Assembly: GCF_009856625.1 (NCBI RefSeq) | Contig: NZ_CP047241.1 | Location: 992,001 to 1,056,000, forward strand | Source of the DNA: Aquitalea denitrificans | Lineage (GTDB): Bacteria > Pseudomonadota > Gammaproteobacteria > Burkholderiales > Chromobacteriaceae | Reading direction: 5' to 3' | Length of the DNA stretch: 64,000 nt | Part shown: piece after piece, positions 14,800-23,397 of the stretch | How positions within the stretch are numbered: position 1 is the stretch's first letter | Layout: each line of letters opens with the position of its first letter | Program-made: the position numbers and the translations under genes | Notes under the pieces: generated by a model | Databases searched by the model: none | What the model was told of the DNA's origin: nothing | What the model saw: the letters and a program-made list of their open reading frames with translations, nothing else

Positions 14800-16541
14800 G
14801 GACGGTCCTCCCCGTAGAAAATCTGTCCTGTTGGCTGGAGCAGAACGCGCAAGCGGGTAAACAGGTTGAGGTCGGCATAGCCGGCGAGAAAGTGGTCCAG
14901 CAGGGTGGCAAACAGGTAGAGATCACCCTCACCGGTAAAGCCGGCCTGGTCCAGTGTGATACTGATTTCGACGCCGCTCATGACGCAGCCGCGCTCCACT
15001 TTGCGGACCAGCTGATGCGAGACATCGACAATAGCCTGCAGGCGACGGCGGTTGAGTTCGTCCTGGGTCCAGTCATACAGGGCCAGGGTGCCGCGCAAAG
15101 TTTCCGTATTCAGCAAGGACAGATAATTGCTGGCCATATGCGACAGTACCCGCCACTGGAAACGGTCTTCCCGTGGCGGGTGGCAGGGCAGGCTGGGTGG
15201 AACCAGGTTGCAGATTGCCACCACCGAGGCATTGTCTTGCAGCAGGGTAAGCAACTGCGCCTGGCGCAATGCCTTGCGCGGCAGCATGCCATTGGTGCCG
15301 GTGGCTTGCAGCGACAGGGTTTCGCTGAACAGGCTGTTTTGCTGTTGCCAGGCATGCCCGCCCAGCATCAGCCAGGTGTCGTAACGTCCGCTGGCGCTTT
15401 GGCGTTGGCCGCTGTGGTAATAGCGTTCGGGTGCCTCGTGGCGCAGCATGCCACCCCGGTGGCGAAAACTGCTGAATGGCAGATAGGCATGGCGTTGACC
15501 GGTATGGTGGTCAAATGCCTGCACGCTATCCACGGAGAAAACTTCGACATGGGCGGCATCATGTAGCCGGGGGATAACGCGATATTCCGTGGAGAGGTGA
15601 TCGACATGAATCGGCTCGGTTTCCACTTCGAACAGATTGATGGCCGGAACGCAATTCAGTTGAAAGGCGCGCTGGTCGAAGGGAAGTCCGGGCGGAAAAC
15701 TGCTGGTGAGACAGATTTCGATGTCGAACCGGCCATCTGCTGGTAATTGGCTGGTGTGGATGCCTTGCAGTTCGACAAAGAGGAATTTTTCCCGGAAGGC
15801 AAAGTATTCCATCAGCAAGGGATAACCGCCATGTGCGGTGGCTGGTCTGGGCCACAGCGTGTCATCCGGGTCGAAGCCGGTTTGCCGCAGGCTCAGGTCA
15901 GCCGCAATTACTGTTTCTTGCCCGCTGGGCTTGAGTGTCAGGTGGACGCCGGGCCGGGTCAGCGCGTGCAGCAGGGCAAAGGCAACCGGCGCATCGGCAT
16001 TGAGAAACAAGGGCAGTCGGGACAGGTCCAGACTTTCGCGATTGGCCTGCTCTTCCAGCTGGAGTCCCAAACGGATCAACTGGCGGCCATCGCCCTGCTC
16101 TTCCAGCTGTGCCAGCTGCAGTTGCAGGGGGCGCAGTTGCAGTGGCCGAGTGGTGCGATAGTGGCAGCGGATGCCTGCCGCACCGACCGGATCGCTTTGC
16201 AGAGCGGTGCCTGTGGCCAGATGTTCTGCCTGCTGCAGCACCCCTTTGGCGGGCTGAAACGACATGACGGTCAGTGACGGTATCATGCGCAAATAATGTG
16301 GCCACAGCAGGCTGACCAGGTTTTCGGTCAGTTCCGGCAGATCGTCATCCAGTTTTTGCTGCAATTTGCCCATCAGAAAGGCAAAGCCTTCCAGCAGGCG
16401 CTCGACCATGGGGTCCAGATCGCCTACCCGGTCAAGGTTCAGCTGCGCTGCGCGATCGGGATGGGCGCGGGCGAATTCCTTGCCCGCGTCGCGCAGATAG
16501 CGCATTTCAGCTTCGAAGTAATGCAGAGTTTGGTCATCCAT
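14778..16541 (-). CDS. tssF: T6SS baseplate protein TssF
   Basis: 587-residue TssF (ImpG/VasA), a core baseplate subunit. The N-terminus YFEAEMRYLRDAGKEFARAHP followed by DPMVERLLEGFAFLMGKLQQKLDDDLPELTENLVSLLWPHYLRMIPS is the strongest family signature. Later parts include a YPLLMEYFAFREKFLFVELQG-type segment and a C-terminal LYLFATLLDHFLAGYADLN. Full length for the family. It follows tssA after 16 bp and overlaps tssG. Confidence 0.95.
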   Translation of the reverse strand: MDDQTLHYFEAEMRYLRDAGKEFARAHPDRAAQLNLDRVGDLDPMVERLLEGFAFLMGKLQQKLDDDLPELTENLVSLLWPHYLRMIPSLTVMSFQPAKGVLQQAEHLATGTALQSDPVGAAGIRCHYRTTRPLQLRPLQLQLAQLEEQGDGRQLIRLGLQLEEQANRESLDLSRLPLFLNADAPVAFALLHALTRPGVHLTLKPSGQETVIAADLSLRQTGFDPDDTLWPRPATAHGGYPLLMEYFAFREKFLFVELQGIHTSQLPADGRFDIEICLTSSFPPGLPFDQRAFQLNCVPAINLFEVETEPIHVDHLSTEYRVIPRLHDAAHVEVFSVDSVQAFDHHTGQRHAYLPFSSFRHRGGMLRHEAPERYYHSGQRQSASGRYDTWLMLGGHAWQQQNSLFSETLSLQATGTNGMLPRKALRQAQLLTLLQDNASVVAICNLVPPSLPCHPPREDRFQWRVLSHMASNYLSLLNTETLRGTLALYDWTQDELNRRRLQAIVDVSHQLVRKVERGCVMSGVEISITLDQAGFTGEGDLYLFATLLDHFLAGYADLNLFTRLRVLLQPTGQIFYGEDRPCSRPPL

Positions 16542-16557
16542 TGGCAGTGGCTCTGCT

Positions 16558-18114
16558 TCAGTAGCTCGGTAACAGCGCGCTACGCAAGGGGTTGAGCAGG
16601 CTGAGTTCCTGCTGTAAACGCTGTAATTGCAGATTCAGCTGTTGTTTGTCGCTTTCTTTCCTGCTGCGGCTGCGCAGTAATTGCTGGTAGGTGAGCTTGA
16701 CTTCAAAGGCCAGCTCCGGGTCCCACTGGCAGATGACAGGGCTGCACACCTGGCTTTCCAGTCCGCTTGCAATCCCCAGCGCAATGTCTGCCCTGCCATT
16801 GGTTTCGGCCAGGCGGGCGGTGAGGAGCAGGCGTTCGGTCTGACCACGCATGCCGCGTGCTTGCGGCAGGCTTTGCAGCCAGGCCAGTGCGGCTTCCAGT
16901 CCTTGCTGTTCTGCCAGCAACTGGGCTTCATGGCTGATGTCTTGCAAGGATGGGTCACCGCCTGCGCTGGCATAGGTCGGCGTAATGGCCTCTCCGGCGC
17001 TGATGTCATGCACTACTGCATGGCTGGCCAGCCATTCCAATGTGGTGTCGTCGGCAAAAGAGCTGCCATCGGCAAAGCGCAGCTGCTCGATATCCGGCAG
17101 GCGGTGCCGCATCAGGGCAATATCGCTCAATGCAATATCACGCCACTGCTGATAGTCCTGTCCCAGCTGGCCGAGTGCTTGCCAGGCCATATACTGCAAG
17201 TCCAGCCAGAAGTGATTGGCTGATTCCAGAAAGGCCGCATCGGTTTTTTCCAGCAAGCCGTGCCATTGTTTTTGCAGCAGCAGGCGCTTGAGTTGTTGCC
17301 GTAATTCCGGGCGTGGTCCGGCCAGCCTTGTCAGCAGCTGACCGTTGTGCGGTGGGGGCTGGCGTACGCTATCCCAGCGCACCACCCGGGCCAGACGAAA
17401 GGCCGCAAAGGCACCATGTGGTTGTTGTTGCAGATAGCTGCACATGGCTCGCAAGCTATCCATCAGCATCTGGCTGGAGCGAATCGATTGATCCTGATGC
17501 GGGTCGTGATGGAGGTTGCCATCTGGCATGACCGCGTCTCGGGTGACACTGTCCTGCATGTCCTCCTGCTGGAGTCGGGTCTGCAAGGCAGACCAGGCTG
17601 TTTCCAGTCGGGCGTCATGCCCTGCCCATGCCTCCAGCACTGCCTGCAGTTGCTGACGCAGTGCTGGCTTGAGCGACAAAGGGGGACTACCTTGGGCATC
17701 CAGCCAGTCCAGTACCTTGCTGCTACTGAGCCAGGCAAGAGTGGCGTGACGGGTTTCGCTGCGGCGGGGATAGAGCTTGTTGTCATACTGCCGGATGAGT
17801 GCTGCCAGGAATTGCAGCCCCTGCAGCAAGCCCTGCCAGCCTTGCTGGCGGACCCAGGCATACACCAGATACACCGCCGGGCGTAAATCCTTGCCTTGCT
17901 GCAGCAAGGCAAGGCAGTCCTGCTCCAGGGCGACGCTATCGAGGCCGGAGAGCAAGGCCAGGTTTTCCTTGACCTGCAAAAACAGCTCATTGCTGCCGAC
18001 ATCCTCTCCGCAAGGATGCTCAGGCCCGCAGGCTTGTAGCAGTTCAGCAAAGGGCTGTTCTGCCAGGCTGGTGTTTTCCTGTCCGATCAATCGATTGAGC
18101 CAGTCCGGTTTCAT
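16558..18114 (-). CDS. tssA: T6SS cap/priming protein TssA (ImpA domain)
   Basis: 518-residue TssA-type protein that primes tube and sheath polymerisation. The ImpA N-terminal domain is visible: HPCGEDVGSNELFLQVKENLALL, then DLRPAVYLVYAWVRQQGWQGLLQGLQFLAALI near 75-110. The C-terminal half is helical and contains an ELSLLNPLRSALLPSY terminus. The size is in the range of long TssA proteins with a C-terminal oligomerisation region. It lies after tssC, separated by a perfect 15-bp hairpin, and 16 bp before tssF. The subtype of TssA cannot be fixed from this reading. Confidence 0.9.
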   Translation of the reverse strand: MKPDWLNRLIGQENTSLAEQPFAELLQACGPEHPCGEDVGSNELFLQVKENLALLSGLDSVALEQDCLALLQQGKDLRPAVYLVYAWVRQQGWQGLLQGLQFLAALIRQYDNKLYPRRSETRHATLAWLSSSKVLDWLDAQGSPPLSLKPALRQQLQAVLEAWAGHDARLETAWSALQTRLQQEDMQDSVTRDAVMPDGNLHHDPHQDQSIRSSQMLMDSLRAMCSYLQQQPHGAFAAFRLARVVRWDSVRQPPPHNGQLLTRLAGPRPELRQQLKRLLLQKQWHGLLEKTDAAFLESANHFWLDLQYMAWQALGQLGQDYQQWRDIALSDIALMRHRLPDIEQLRFADGSSFADDTTLEWLASHAVVHDISAGEAITPTYASAGGDPSLQDISHEAQLLAEQQGLEAALAWLQSLPQARGMRGQTERLLLTARLAETNGRADIALGIASGLESQVCSPVICQWDPELAFEVKLTYQQLLRSRSRKESDKQQLNLQLQRLQQELSLLNPLRSALLPSY

Positions 18115-18167
18115 GGGCCGTGGAGTTCCTGTAGTGGTCTATGCGTGAATGCCTGAGGTGCTGTGCC

Positions 18168-18205
18168 AGCGGTTTGCCCATCCGGGGGCTGATGGGCAAA
18201 CCGCT
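18168..18205 (-). other. Perfect 15-bp hairpin between tssC and tssA
   Basis: AGCGGTTTGCCCATC (18168-18182) is an exact inverted repeat of 18191-18205, with an 8-nt loop. It begins 5 nt after the tssC stop. No T run follows in the direction of transcription, so it is not a classical terminator. It probably stabilises or delimits the tssB-tssC message, whose products form the sheath and are needed in excess over the baseplate proteins downstream. Confidence 0.7.
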
Positions 18206-18210
18206 CAGCC

Positions 18211-19749
18211 TCAGCTCTTGGCCTTGGGCATTTGCGATACCAGCGACAGACTGATATCCATGCCTTCGACCTGGAAGTGCGGCACGATGAACAGCTTGAT
18301 CTTGAAGAAGCCCGGGTTGTCCTCGATGTCCTCCACGACGACTCTGGCCTCCCGTAGCGGGTGGGAGGCTTGCAGTTCATCGCCCGGATCCGTCATTTCG
18401 GTGACCAGGTTCTTGACCCAGCTGTTGAGCTCCAGCTCCAGTACGCGTCTGTCCTTGGTGGTGCCGATGTTTTCGCGCTGGATGAGCTTCAGGTAGTGGG
18501 CGATGCGCGACAGCAGGAAGATGTAGGGCAGGCGGGCATTGATACGGCTATTGGCAGTGGCTTCCCGTGTCTCATACAGCACCGGCTTTTGTGCCGAGTT
18601 GGCGGAGAAGAAGCAGGCGTAGTCACGGTTCTTGTAAAAGGACAGTGGCGAAAAACCGAGATTGGCGAATTCGAACTCGCGCGTTTCCGGAATCAGCACT
18701 TCGGTGGGGATTTTGATCTGGTTGCCGGTACCCAGGTCGTACAGGTGGATGGGCAGATCTTCCACCAGGCCACCGGCTTGCGGGCCGCGAATCTGCACGC
18801 ACCAGCCATTGTGGATAAAGCTGCGCACCATATTGGCAGCAAAGGCAAAAGCTGCATTGGCCCACAGATAGCGCTGGTGGTCGGGGCCTTTTACCTTTTC
18901 GCTGTAATTGAAGCTGCGCACCGGAACAGTGTCCTGGCCGTAAGGCAAGCGGGCCAGAAAGCGTGGCAGGGTAAGGCCGACATAGCGGGCATCGTCGGTA
19001 TCGCGGAAGCTTTTCCACTTGATGTATTCGGCACGGTCAAAGTAATTGGCCACGTCCTGGATGGCTGCCACTTCCTCCATGCTGTCCTTGCCGAAGAAGG
19101 CGGCACCTACCGAAGCAATGAAAGGCATGTGTGCCGCAGCCGATACTTTGGATACATTGCGCAGCAGTGCGATGTCCTGCGGACCACGATCGAATTCGTA
19201 ATCGGCAATGATGGCACCGATGGGTTCGCCGCCCGGGGTATCGTATTCCTGAATATAGGTGTGGCGATACAGGCCGCTCTGGATGACTTCCGGGCTGTCT
19301 TCAAAATCCTGGCGCAAGGCGTCTTTGGAAACGTCCAGGATTTCAATTTTGACGTTCTTGCGAAAATCGGTACGGTCTACCAGGAATTTCAGTCCGCGCC
19401 AGGCCGACTCGGTGCGCTGGAAATCCGGGTGATGCAGCACGGCATCCAGTTGGCGGCTGATCTGGGCATCGATGCGGTCGATATGATAGTCCAGCAGGCT
19501 TTTGTCCAGCCGCTCCACTTTCATGGCTGATTCCTGCACCATCTTCAGGAATACATTGACTGCGACGGCAATCCGTTCGTCGATGGAAGATTCGGATAGG
19601 GCATCCTGGTTCTGGAACACTTCAAAAGCCGGGGCATGGCTGACCGGACTGAGCTTGATGCGCGTGCACAATGCGGTATACACGCCGCTGTCCTGTACCG
19701 TGTCATGTTCCAGTACGGTGCTGCTGTTTTCCTGAGGGCTAATTTCCAT
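18211..19749 (-). CDS. tssC: T6SS sheath large subunit TssC (VipB)
   Basis: 512-residue large subunit of the contractile sheath. Conserved blocks include SAWRGLKFLVDRTDFRKNVKIEILDVSKDALRQDF, GGEPIGAIIADYEFDRGPQDIALLRNVSKVSAAAHMPFIASV, KWKSFRDTDDARYVGLTLPRFLARLPYG and the C-terminal region ending GMDISLSLVSQMPKAKS. Length is typical. It lies 17 bp after tssB, and the two proteins form the heterodimeric sheath protomer. The N-terminal ~50 residues are variable. Confidence 0.97.
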   Translation of the reverse strand: MEISPQENSSTVLEHDTVQDSGVYTALCTRIKLSPVSHAPAFEVFQNQDALSESSIDERIAVAVNVFLKMVQESAMKVERLDKSLLDYHIDRIDAQISRQLDAVLHHPDFQRTESAWRGLKFLVDRTDFRKNVKIEILDVSKDALRQDFEDSPEVIQSGLYRHTYIQEYDTPGGEPIGAIIADYEFDRGPQDIALLRNVSKVSAAAHMPFIASVGAAFFGKDSMEEVAAIQDVANYFDRAEYIKWKSFRDTDDARYVGLTLPRFLARLPYGQDTVPVRSFNYSEKVKGPDHQRYLWANAAFAFAANMVRSFIHNGWCVQIRGPQAGGLVEDLPIHLYDLGTGNQIKIPTEVLIPETREFEFANLGFSPLSFYKNRDYACFFSANSAQKPVLYETREATANSRINARLPYIFLLSRIAHYLKLIQRENIGTTKDRRVLELELNSWVKNLVTEMTDPGDELQASHPLREARVVVEDIEDNPGFFKIKLFIVPHFQVEGMDISLSLVSQMPKAKS

Positions 19750-19766
19750 GATGTTTTCCTTGGTAG

Positions 19767-20273
19767 TCAGACTTGCGGGGTGTCCAGCGGGGCGATGTGT
19801 TCCAACTCTGCGCGCAGGCTGCGCGACAGCTTTTCGTCCTTGAGGATTGTTTCCAGTTCACGACGGAAAGCGGCGTTGTCTAGCAGATTGGATTTGAGGT
19901 CGCGCAGCAGATTGCGCATGGCCAGCAGGGCACGCAGCTCGGGGATCTGCCGTACTACCTGCTCGGGGTGAAAATCCTTCATCGCGGTGAAACTCAGCTT
20001 GACTGGCAGCTCGGAACCATCGGCGGCCAGGGTGTTGTCCACACTGAGCTGCAAGGCAGGCTGGTAATCTGCCAAGACCGCATCAAAGTTGTTTTTGTTG
20101 ATGGAGTGTTTGGTTTTGTCGGTTAGCGCGGTGCCATCGTCGCGCTGGCTGAAGTCGCCAAGTACCAGCAGCTTCAGCGGAAGTTCCATTTTTTTCTGGG
20201 CACCGCCGGTGTGCAGGTCCAGTGTGATATTGACGCGGGCGGGGGGGACTTCTTTCTGAAAACTCTCAGCCAT
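19767..20273 (-). CDS. tssB: T6SS sheath small subunit TssB (VipA)
   Basis: 168-residue small sheath subunit. It starts MAESFQKEVPPARVNITLDLHTGGAQKKMELPLKLLVLGDFSQRDD and ends with the ELRALLAMRNLLRDLKSNLLDNAAFRRELE region, both diagnostic for TssB. GGAG lies 10 nt before the ATG. It is the first gene of the T6SS operon as seen here; upstream is a 566-bp gap with an AT-rich stretch (20340-20410) that probably contains the promoter, though no convincing box could be fixed. Confidence 0.96.
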   Translation of the reverse strand: MAESFQKEVPPARVNITLDLHTGGAQKKMELPLKLLVLGDFSQRDDGTALTDKTKHSINKNNFDAVLADYQPALQLSVDNTLAADGSELPVKLSFTAMKDFHPEQVVRQIPELRALLAMRNLLRDLKSNLLDNAAFRRELETILKDEKLSRSLRAELEHIAPLDTPQV

Positions 20274-20700
20274 GGGGTATTTCTCCAGTGATGTACAGCA
20301 AGGTTCAGGACATTCCGCTTAAACCGTGGTATGCCAAGCTATTTGTAAGTCATTGATAAGGAATAATTTTTTATTTACAAAGCCCTATTGCATAAAATTT
20401 TTCCAAGCAATAGCCATTTGTCTTTATCTGAAAATGCTGAATGGATTGAGGCAAAAACCGGGACGATGACTGGGGAATTGTTGGCTTGGCTCGGATTAAT
20501 ACGGCTTGCCATCAGGAGGAACGGGTGTGGCTGGTGAGGCGGGGGCGTGGCAGGCAGGGATGTTTGATAACCGCAGGGCTGCTTTGTAGTTAGCCTCGCC
20601 AATAGACTTGGCTAGCTTGCGGGGACGCGGGTTGGCCTGGGTGTGACAGCCCTGTCCTGTTTCAGGGCAGGGCTGTGCTCATGCCTGGCTTGGAGCGGCC
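20274..20700. other. Intergenic region upstream of tssB
   Basis: No convincing gene here. The part next to tssB (20340-20410) is AT-rich and is the likely T6SS promoter region. A 12-bp hairpin with a G-U pair, 20648-20674 (AGCCCTGTCCTG arm, 3-nt loop), has no adjacent T tract, so it is at best a weak terminator. The rest up to 20700 shows nothing recognisable. Confidence 0.5.
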
Positions 20701-20842
20701 AAGAGCTTGTTCAAAGTCTTGTGAGCTAGAGTGAGACAAGGCAAAAGCGACTAAGGAAGCGGATACAGTGAGTCAATGAGTATTCCACCGGCGCTGTTAA
20801 CGCAGTATCACCAAAGCCCAGCGGACTATGAACAGCTTCTTA
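20701..20842. repeat. MITE-like element with imperfect terminal inverted repeats
   Basis: A 142-bp segment bounded by AAGAGCTTGTTCAAAGTC (20701-20718) and GACTATGAACAGCTTCTT (20824-20841), imperfect inverted repeats of each other. The right end supplies the stop codon of the adjacent oxidase gene. The interior has no coding signature. No clear target duplication is seen. It may be a non-autonomous transposable element or a species-wide intergenic repeat. Confidence 0.5.
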
Positions 20843-22147
20843 GTAGCTCAGGCCGGGGATGGCGTAGTCGCGCAGGCGGTAATAGAACATGCCGGCAGCC
20901 TGCAAGGGTACGCGCAGCAGCTTGCCGCCGGGGAAGTCGGGGTTGGACAGGCGCATGAACTGCTGCAGCAGGTGGCTGTCGCCCAGAATGGCATTGGCCA
21001 GTACCCGGCCTGCGGCACAGGTAGGCACCACGCCGTGGCCGGAAAAACCTTGCGCCCAGTACACGTCGCCACGGCAGCCGAAATCCGGTGTGCGCGGGAC
21101 GGTGATGTCGATATGGCCGCCCCAGGTGTGGGTGATGCGATAGGGGGCCAGCTGCGGAAACACGCGCAGCAGGTCGGCGCGCATGCTGGCGGTGAGATTG
21201 GCGGGCGTGCGGCCGGAATAGGTGCACTTGCCGCCGAACAGCAGGCTGCGGTCGGCACTTAGGCGGAAGTAATCCAGAATGAACTGGTTGTCCGACACCG
21301 CCATATTGCTGGGCAGCAGCTGACGGGCCACGTCTTCCGGCAGCGCTTCGGTGGCAATCATATAGGTGCCTACCGGCATGATCTTGCGCTCCAGCGCCGG
21401 ATCCAGCTGGTCGACATAGGCATTGGTGGCCAGCACCAGCTTGCGGCAGCGGATCTTGCCCTGTGCCGTCTGGACCACGCAGCCATTCGCCGTGCTGGCA
21501 TAGGACAGGGCGCGTGTCTGTTCGAAGATGGCGACCCCCTTTTCTTCAGCGGCACGGGCCAGACCCAGAATGTATTTCAGGGGGTGAAAATGGCCGCCTT
21601 CGCGGTCGATCAGGCCCGCCACATAGCGTTCCGAGCCAACCTGCTGCGGCAGGTCCTTGCGCGGGACGAACTCCAGCGCCTGATAGTCGTAATGGCGGGC
21701 GGCATGCTCCTGCCACTCAGACAACAACCTGATGCGCTGCCACAGCACGGATGTCCACAGATGGCCCTCTGCCAGCTCGCAGTCGATGTGATGCTGGGCA
21801 ATCTTGTGGCGGATATCGGCTGCCGCACTGCGCAGTAGTTGCCAGATTTCCTGGGCAGCTTCCAACCCCAGTGCCGCTTCGATGGGGGGCATGTCGCAGG
21901 AGAATCCCAGAATGATCTGTCCGCCATTGCGTCCGCTTGCCGCCCAGCCTACGCGGCTGGCTTCGATCACGGCTACGTTGACACCGGCATCGGCCAGATT
22001 GTGTGCGGTATACAGACCGGTAAAGCCAGCGCCCACCACCAGCACATCCACATCCATATCCTGGGTCAGCGCCGGGCGCTCGATTTGCTGGGCCGTGCTG
22101 GTGGCGGCATACCAGCTGGGTGGATAGTGGCGGGCGGATTCAAACAT
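20840..22147 (-). CDS. FAD-dependent amine oxidase, PuuB-like
   Basis: 435-residue flavoprotein of the DAO/OrdL family, close in length and layout to gamma-glutamylputrescine oxidase PuuB. The FAD dinucleotide motif DVLVVGAGFTGLYTAHNLADAGVNVAVIEA is at 34-63, followed by WAASGRNGGQIILGF, typical of the OrdL/PuuB subgroup. The C-terminus has TWGGHIDITVPRTPDFG and YWAQGFSGHGVVPTCAAGRVLA, the second FAD-contact region. A strong AAAGGAG lies 7 nt before the ATG. It is preceded by an XRE-cupin regulator 32 nt away, the usual puuR-like partner, so polyamine or related amine breakdown is likely. The exact substrate is inference. Confidence 0.82.
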   Translation of the reverse strand: MFESARHYPPSWYAATSTAQQIERPALTQDMDVDVLVVGAGFTGLYTAHNLADAGVNVAVIEASRVGWAASGRNGGQIILGFSCDMPPIEAALGLEAAQEIWQLLRSAAADIRHKIAQHHIDCELAEGHLWTSVLWQRIRLLSEWQEHAARHYDYQALEFVPRKDLPQQVGSERYVAGLIDREGGHFHPLKYILGLARAAEEKGVAIFEQTRALSYASTANGCVVQTAQGKIRCRKLVLATNAYVDQLDPALERKIMPVGTYMIATEALPEDVARQLLPSNMAVSDNQFILDYFRLSADRSLLFGGKCTYSGRTPANLTASMRADLLRVFPQLAPYRITHTWGGHIDITVPRTPDFGCRGDVYWAQGFSGHGVVPTCAAGRVLANAILGDSHLLQQFMRLSNPDFPGGKLLRVPLQAAGMFYYRLRDYAIPGLSY

Positions 22148-22179
22148 GGATTCTCCTTTAATTCATTGACGGCGGCGCT

Positions 22180-22782
22180 TCAGGCGCTGACGGTATATGC
22201 CCATACCACCTGGGCTTCCTCATTGCCGGGGTTGCAATAACGGTGTGGCCGACTGCTGTTGAAGCTGAAACTGTCGCCAGCGGCCAGCAGATGGCATTGT
22301 TCGTCCACCCACAGCTCCAGTTGACCGCATAGCACCATGCCGCCCTGATCGCCCCCGTGGCAGAGGGTTTGCGGGCCAGAGCTTGCTCCTGGGGCAAAGT
22401 GGGTGAGCATCAGTTGCAAACCACCGGCAAAGCCGGGCGAGAGCAGGGCGTCGCTGACGCCTTCGGCGTAGTGCAACACCGGGCGGTGTGCCTGGCGCAC
22501 CACCAGGCCACGCTCATGGGCCGGGGCCTGGCTGAAGAACACGCCATAGGGCACGGCCAAGGCGGTAGCCAGTTTGTTGAGGTCGGATACGCTGGGCTGG
22601 CTTTTGCCGCGCTCCAGCTGGGAGAGAAAGCCAATCGAGCGGCCAGTGGCTTCGCTTAATTGCTGCAGGGACAGTTTGCGTAGCTTGCGTAGCTGGCGGA
22701 TTTGCTCACCCAGCCAGGCAGGGTCGGGCTGGCTGCTGTCAGATTGCGGTGGTATCGGTGCATGTGTCATGCCAGCCAGCAT
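22180..22782 (-). CDS. XRE-family regulator with cupin domain (PuuR-like)
   Basis: 200 residues: an N-terminal helix-turn-helix (IRQLRKLRKLSLQQLSEATGRSIGFLSQLERGKSQPSVSDLNKLA, about 30-75) and a C-terminal cupin (GDQGGMVLCGQLELWVDEQCHLLAAGDSFSFNSSRPHRYCNPG). This architecture matches PuuR and related repressors that sense small ligands through the cupin. It is co-directional with the oxidase and likely controls it. Two starts are possible, 22782 and 22770, neither with a clear ribosome site. The upstream sequence 22800-22860 is very AT-rich with A/T inverted repeats and is the probable operator-promoter. Confidence 0.85.
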   Translation of the reverse strand: MLAGMTHAPIPPQSDSSQPDPAWLGEQIRQLRKLRKLSLQQLSEATGRSIGFLSQLERGKSQPSVSDLNKLATALAVPYGVFFSQAPAHERGLVVRQAHRPVLHYAEGVSDALLSPGFAGGLQLMLTHFAPGASSGPQTLCHGGDQGGMVLCGQLELWVDEQCHLLAAGDSFSFNSSRPHRYCNPGNEEAQVVWAYTVSA

Positions 22783-22938
22783 ACGGGAGCGGGCTATCTT
22801 GTCGTGAAAAAATTAATTCAAATTTTCATTTTTGGAAAATTATTGTTGTATTTTTTCAATGCTGCCAGCAATGTATCACGCTGCCCGCTTGGGAATGGGG
22901 GCTGGGAAATGCATGGGACCGTGCCTGGCTGATTGTAC

Positions 22939-23298
22939 TCAGCCGCCCGCGCGCTTTACCGTGAAACCGAGCTTTTGCAAGCTGCTGATGACGGTTGCGA
23001 CATGGTCGCCCTGGATTTCAATAGTGCCATCCTTGACGGTGCCGCCCGTGCCACAGGCGGCTTTCAGCTGCTTGCCCAGTACGGTCAAGCCTGCATTGTC
23101 GCGCAACACACCTTTCACCACGGTGACGGTCTTGCCGCCACGGCCCTTGTTTTCACGGCTGACACGCACAATGCCATCGCCGCTGGGCATGGTGGCTTGC
23201 TGGCAGATGCAGGCATCAAGCGGCTGACGGCAGTCCGGGCACATGCGGCCATGCTCGGAGGAATAAACCAGGCCGCCGGAAGAGGATTTCGATTTCAT
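22939..23298 (-). CDS. yciH: SUI1/eIF1-like translation factor YciH
   Basis: 119-residue bacterial member of the SUI1 family. An N-terminal CPDCRQPLDACIC segment gives a small four-Cys putative metal site. The SUI1 fold follows: VRVSRENKGRGGKTVTVVKGV, LGKQLKAACGTGGTVKDGTIEIQGDHVATVISSLQKLGF and a basic C-terminus. The GGTVKDG and IQGDH blocks are conserved in YciH. In E. coli YciH influences initiation fidelity under stress; its role here is by family only. It is a stand-alone gene divergent from the following dehydrogenase. Confidence 0.92.
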   Translation of the reverse strand: MKSKSSSGGLVYSSEHGRMCPDCRQPLDACICQQATMPSGDGIVRVSRENKGRGGKTVTVVKGVLRDNAGLTVLGKQLKAACGTGGTVKDGTIEIQGDHVATVISSLQKLGFTVKRAGG

Positions 23299-23397
23299 GG
23301 GTAAATGCAGGCTAACAGTGCAGCCGGCAGTCTAGCGCCAAACCGGCGACAAGACGATGGCTGTGAACAGGACAGATCAGCAAGCAGGAGCAGCAGG

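Noticed and set aside
20274..20400. Sigma-54 promoter for tssB
   Set aside because: A TTGGCAT on the minus strand resembles a -24 box, but at the required spacing the -12 position reads TT, not GC.
20776..20958. 60-residue plus-strand frame starting in the MITE-like repeat
   Set aside because: It runs from the repeat into the antisense of the oxidase gene and has no domain or ribosome site.
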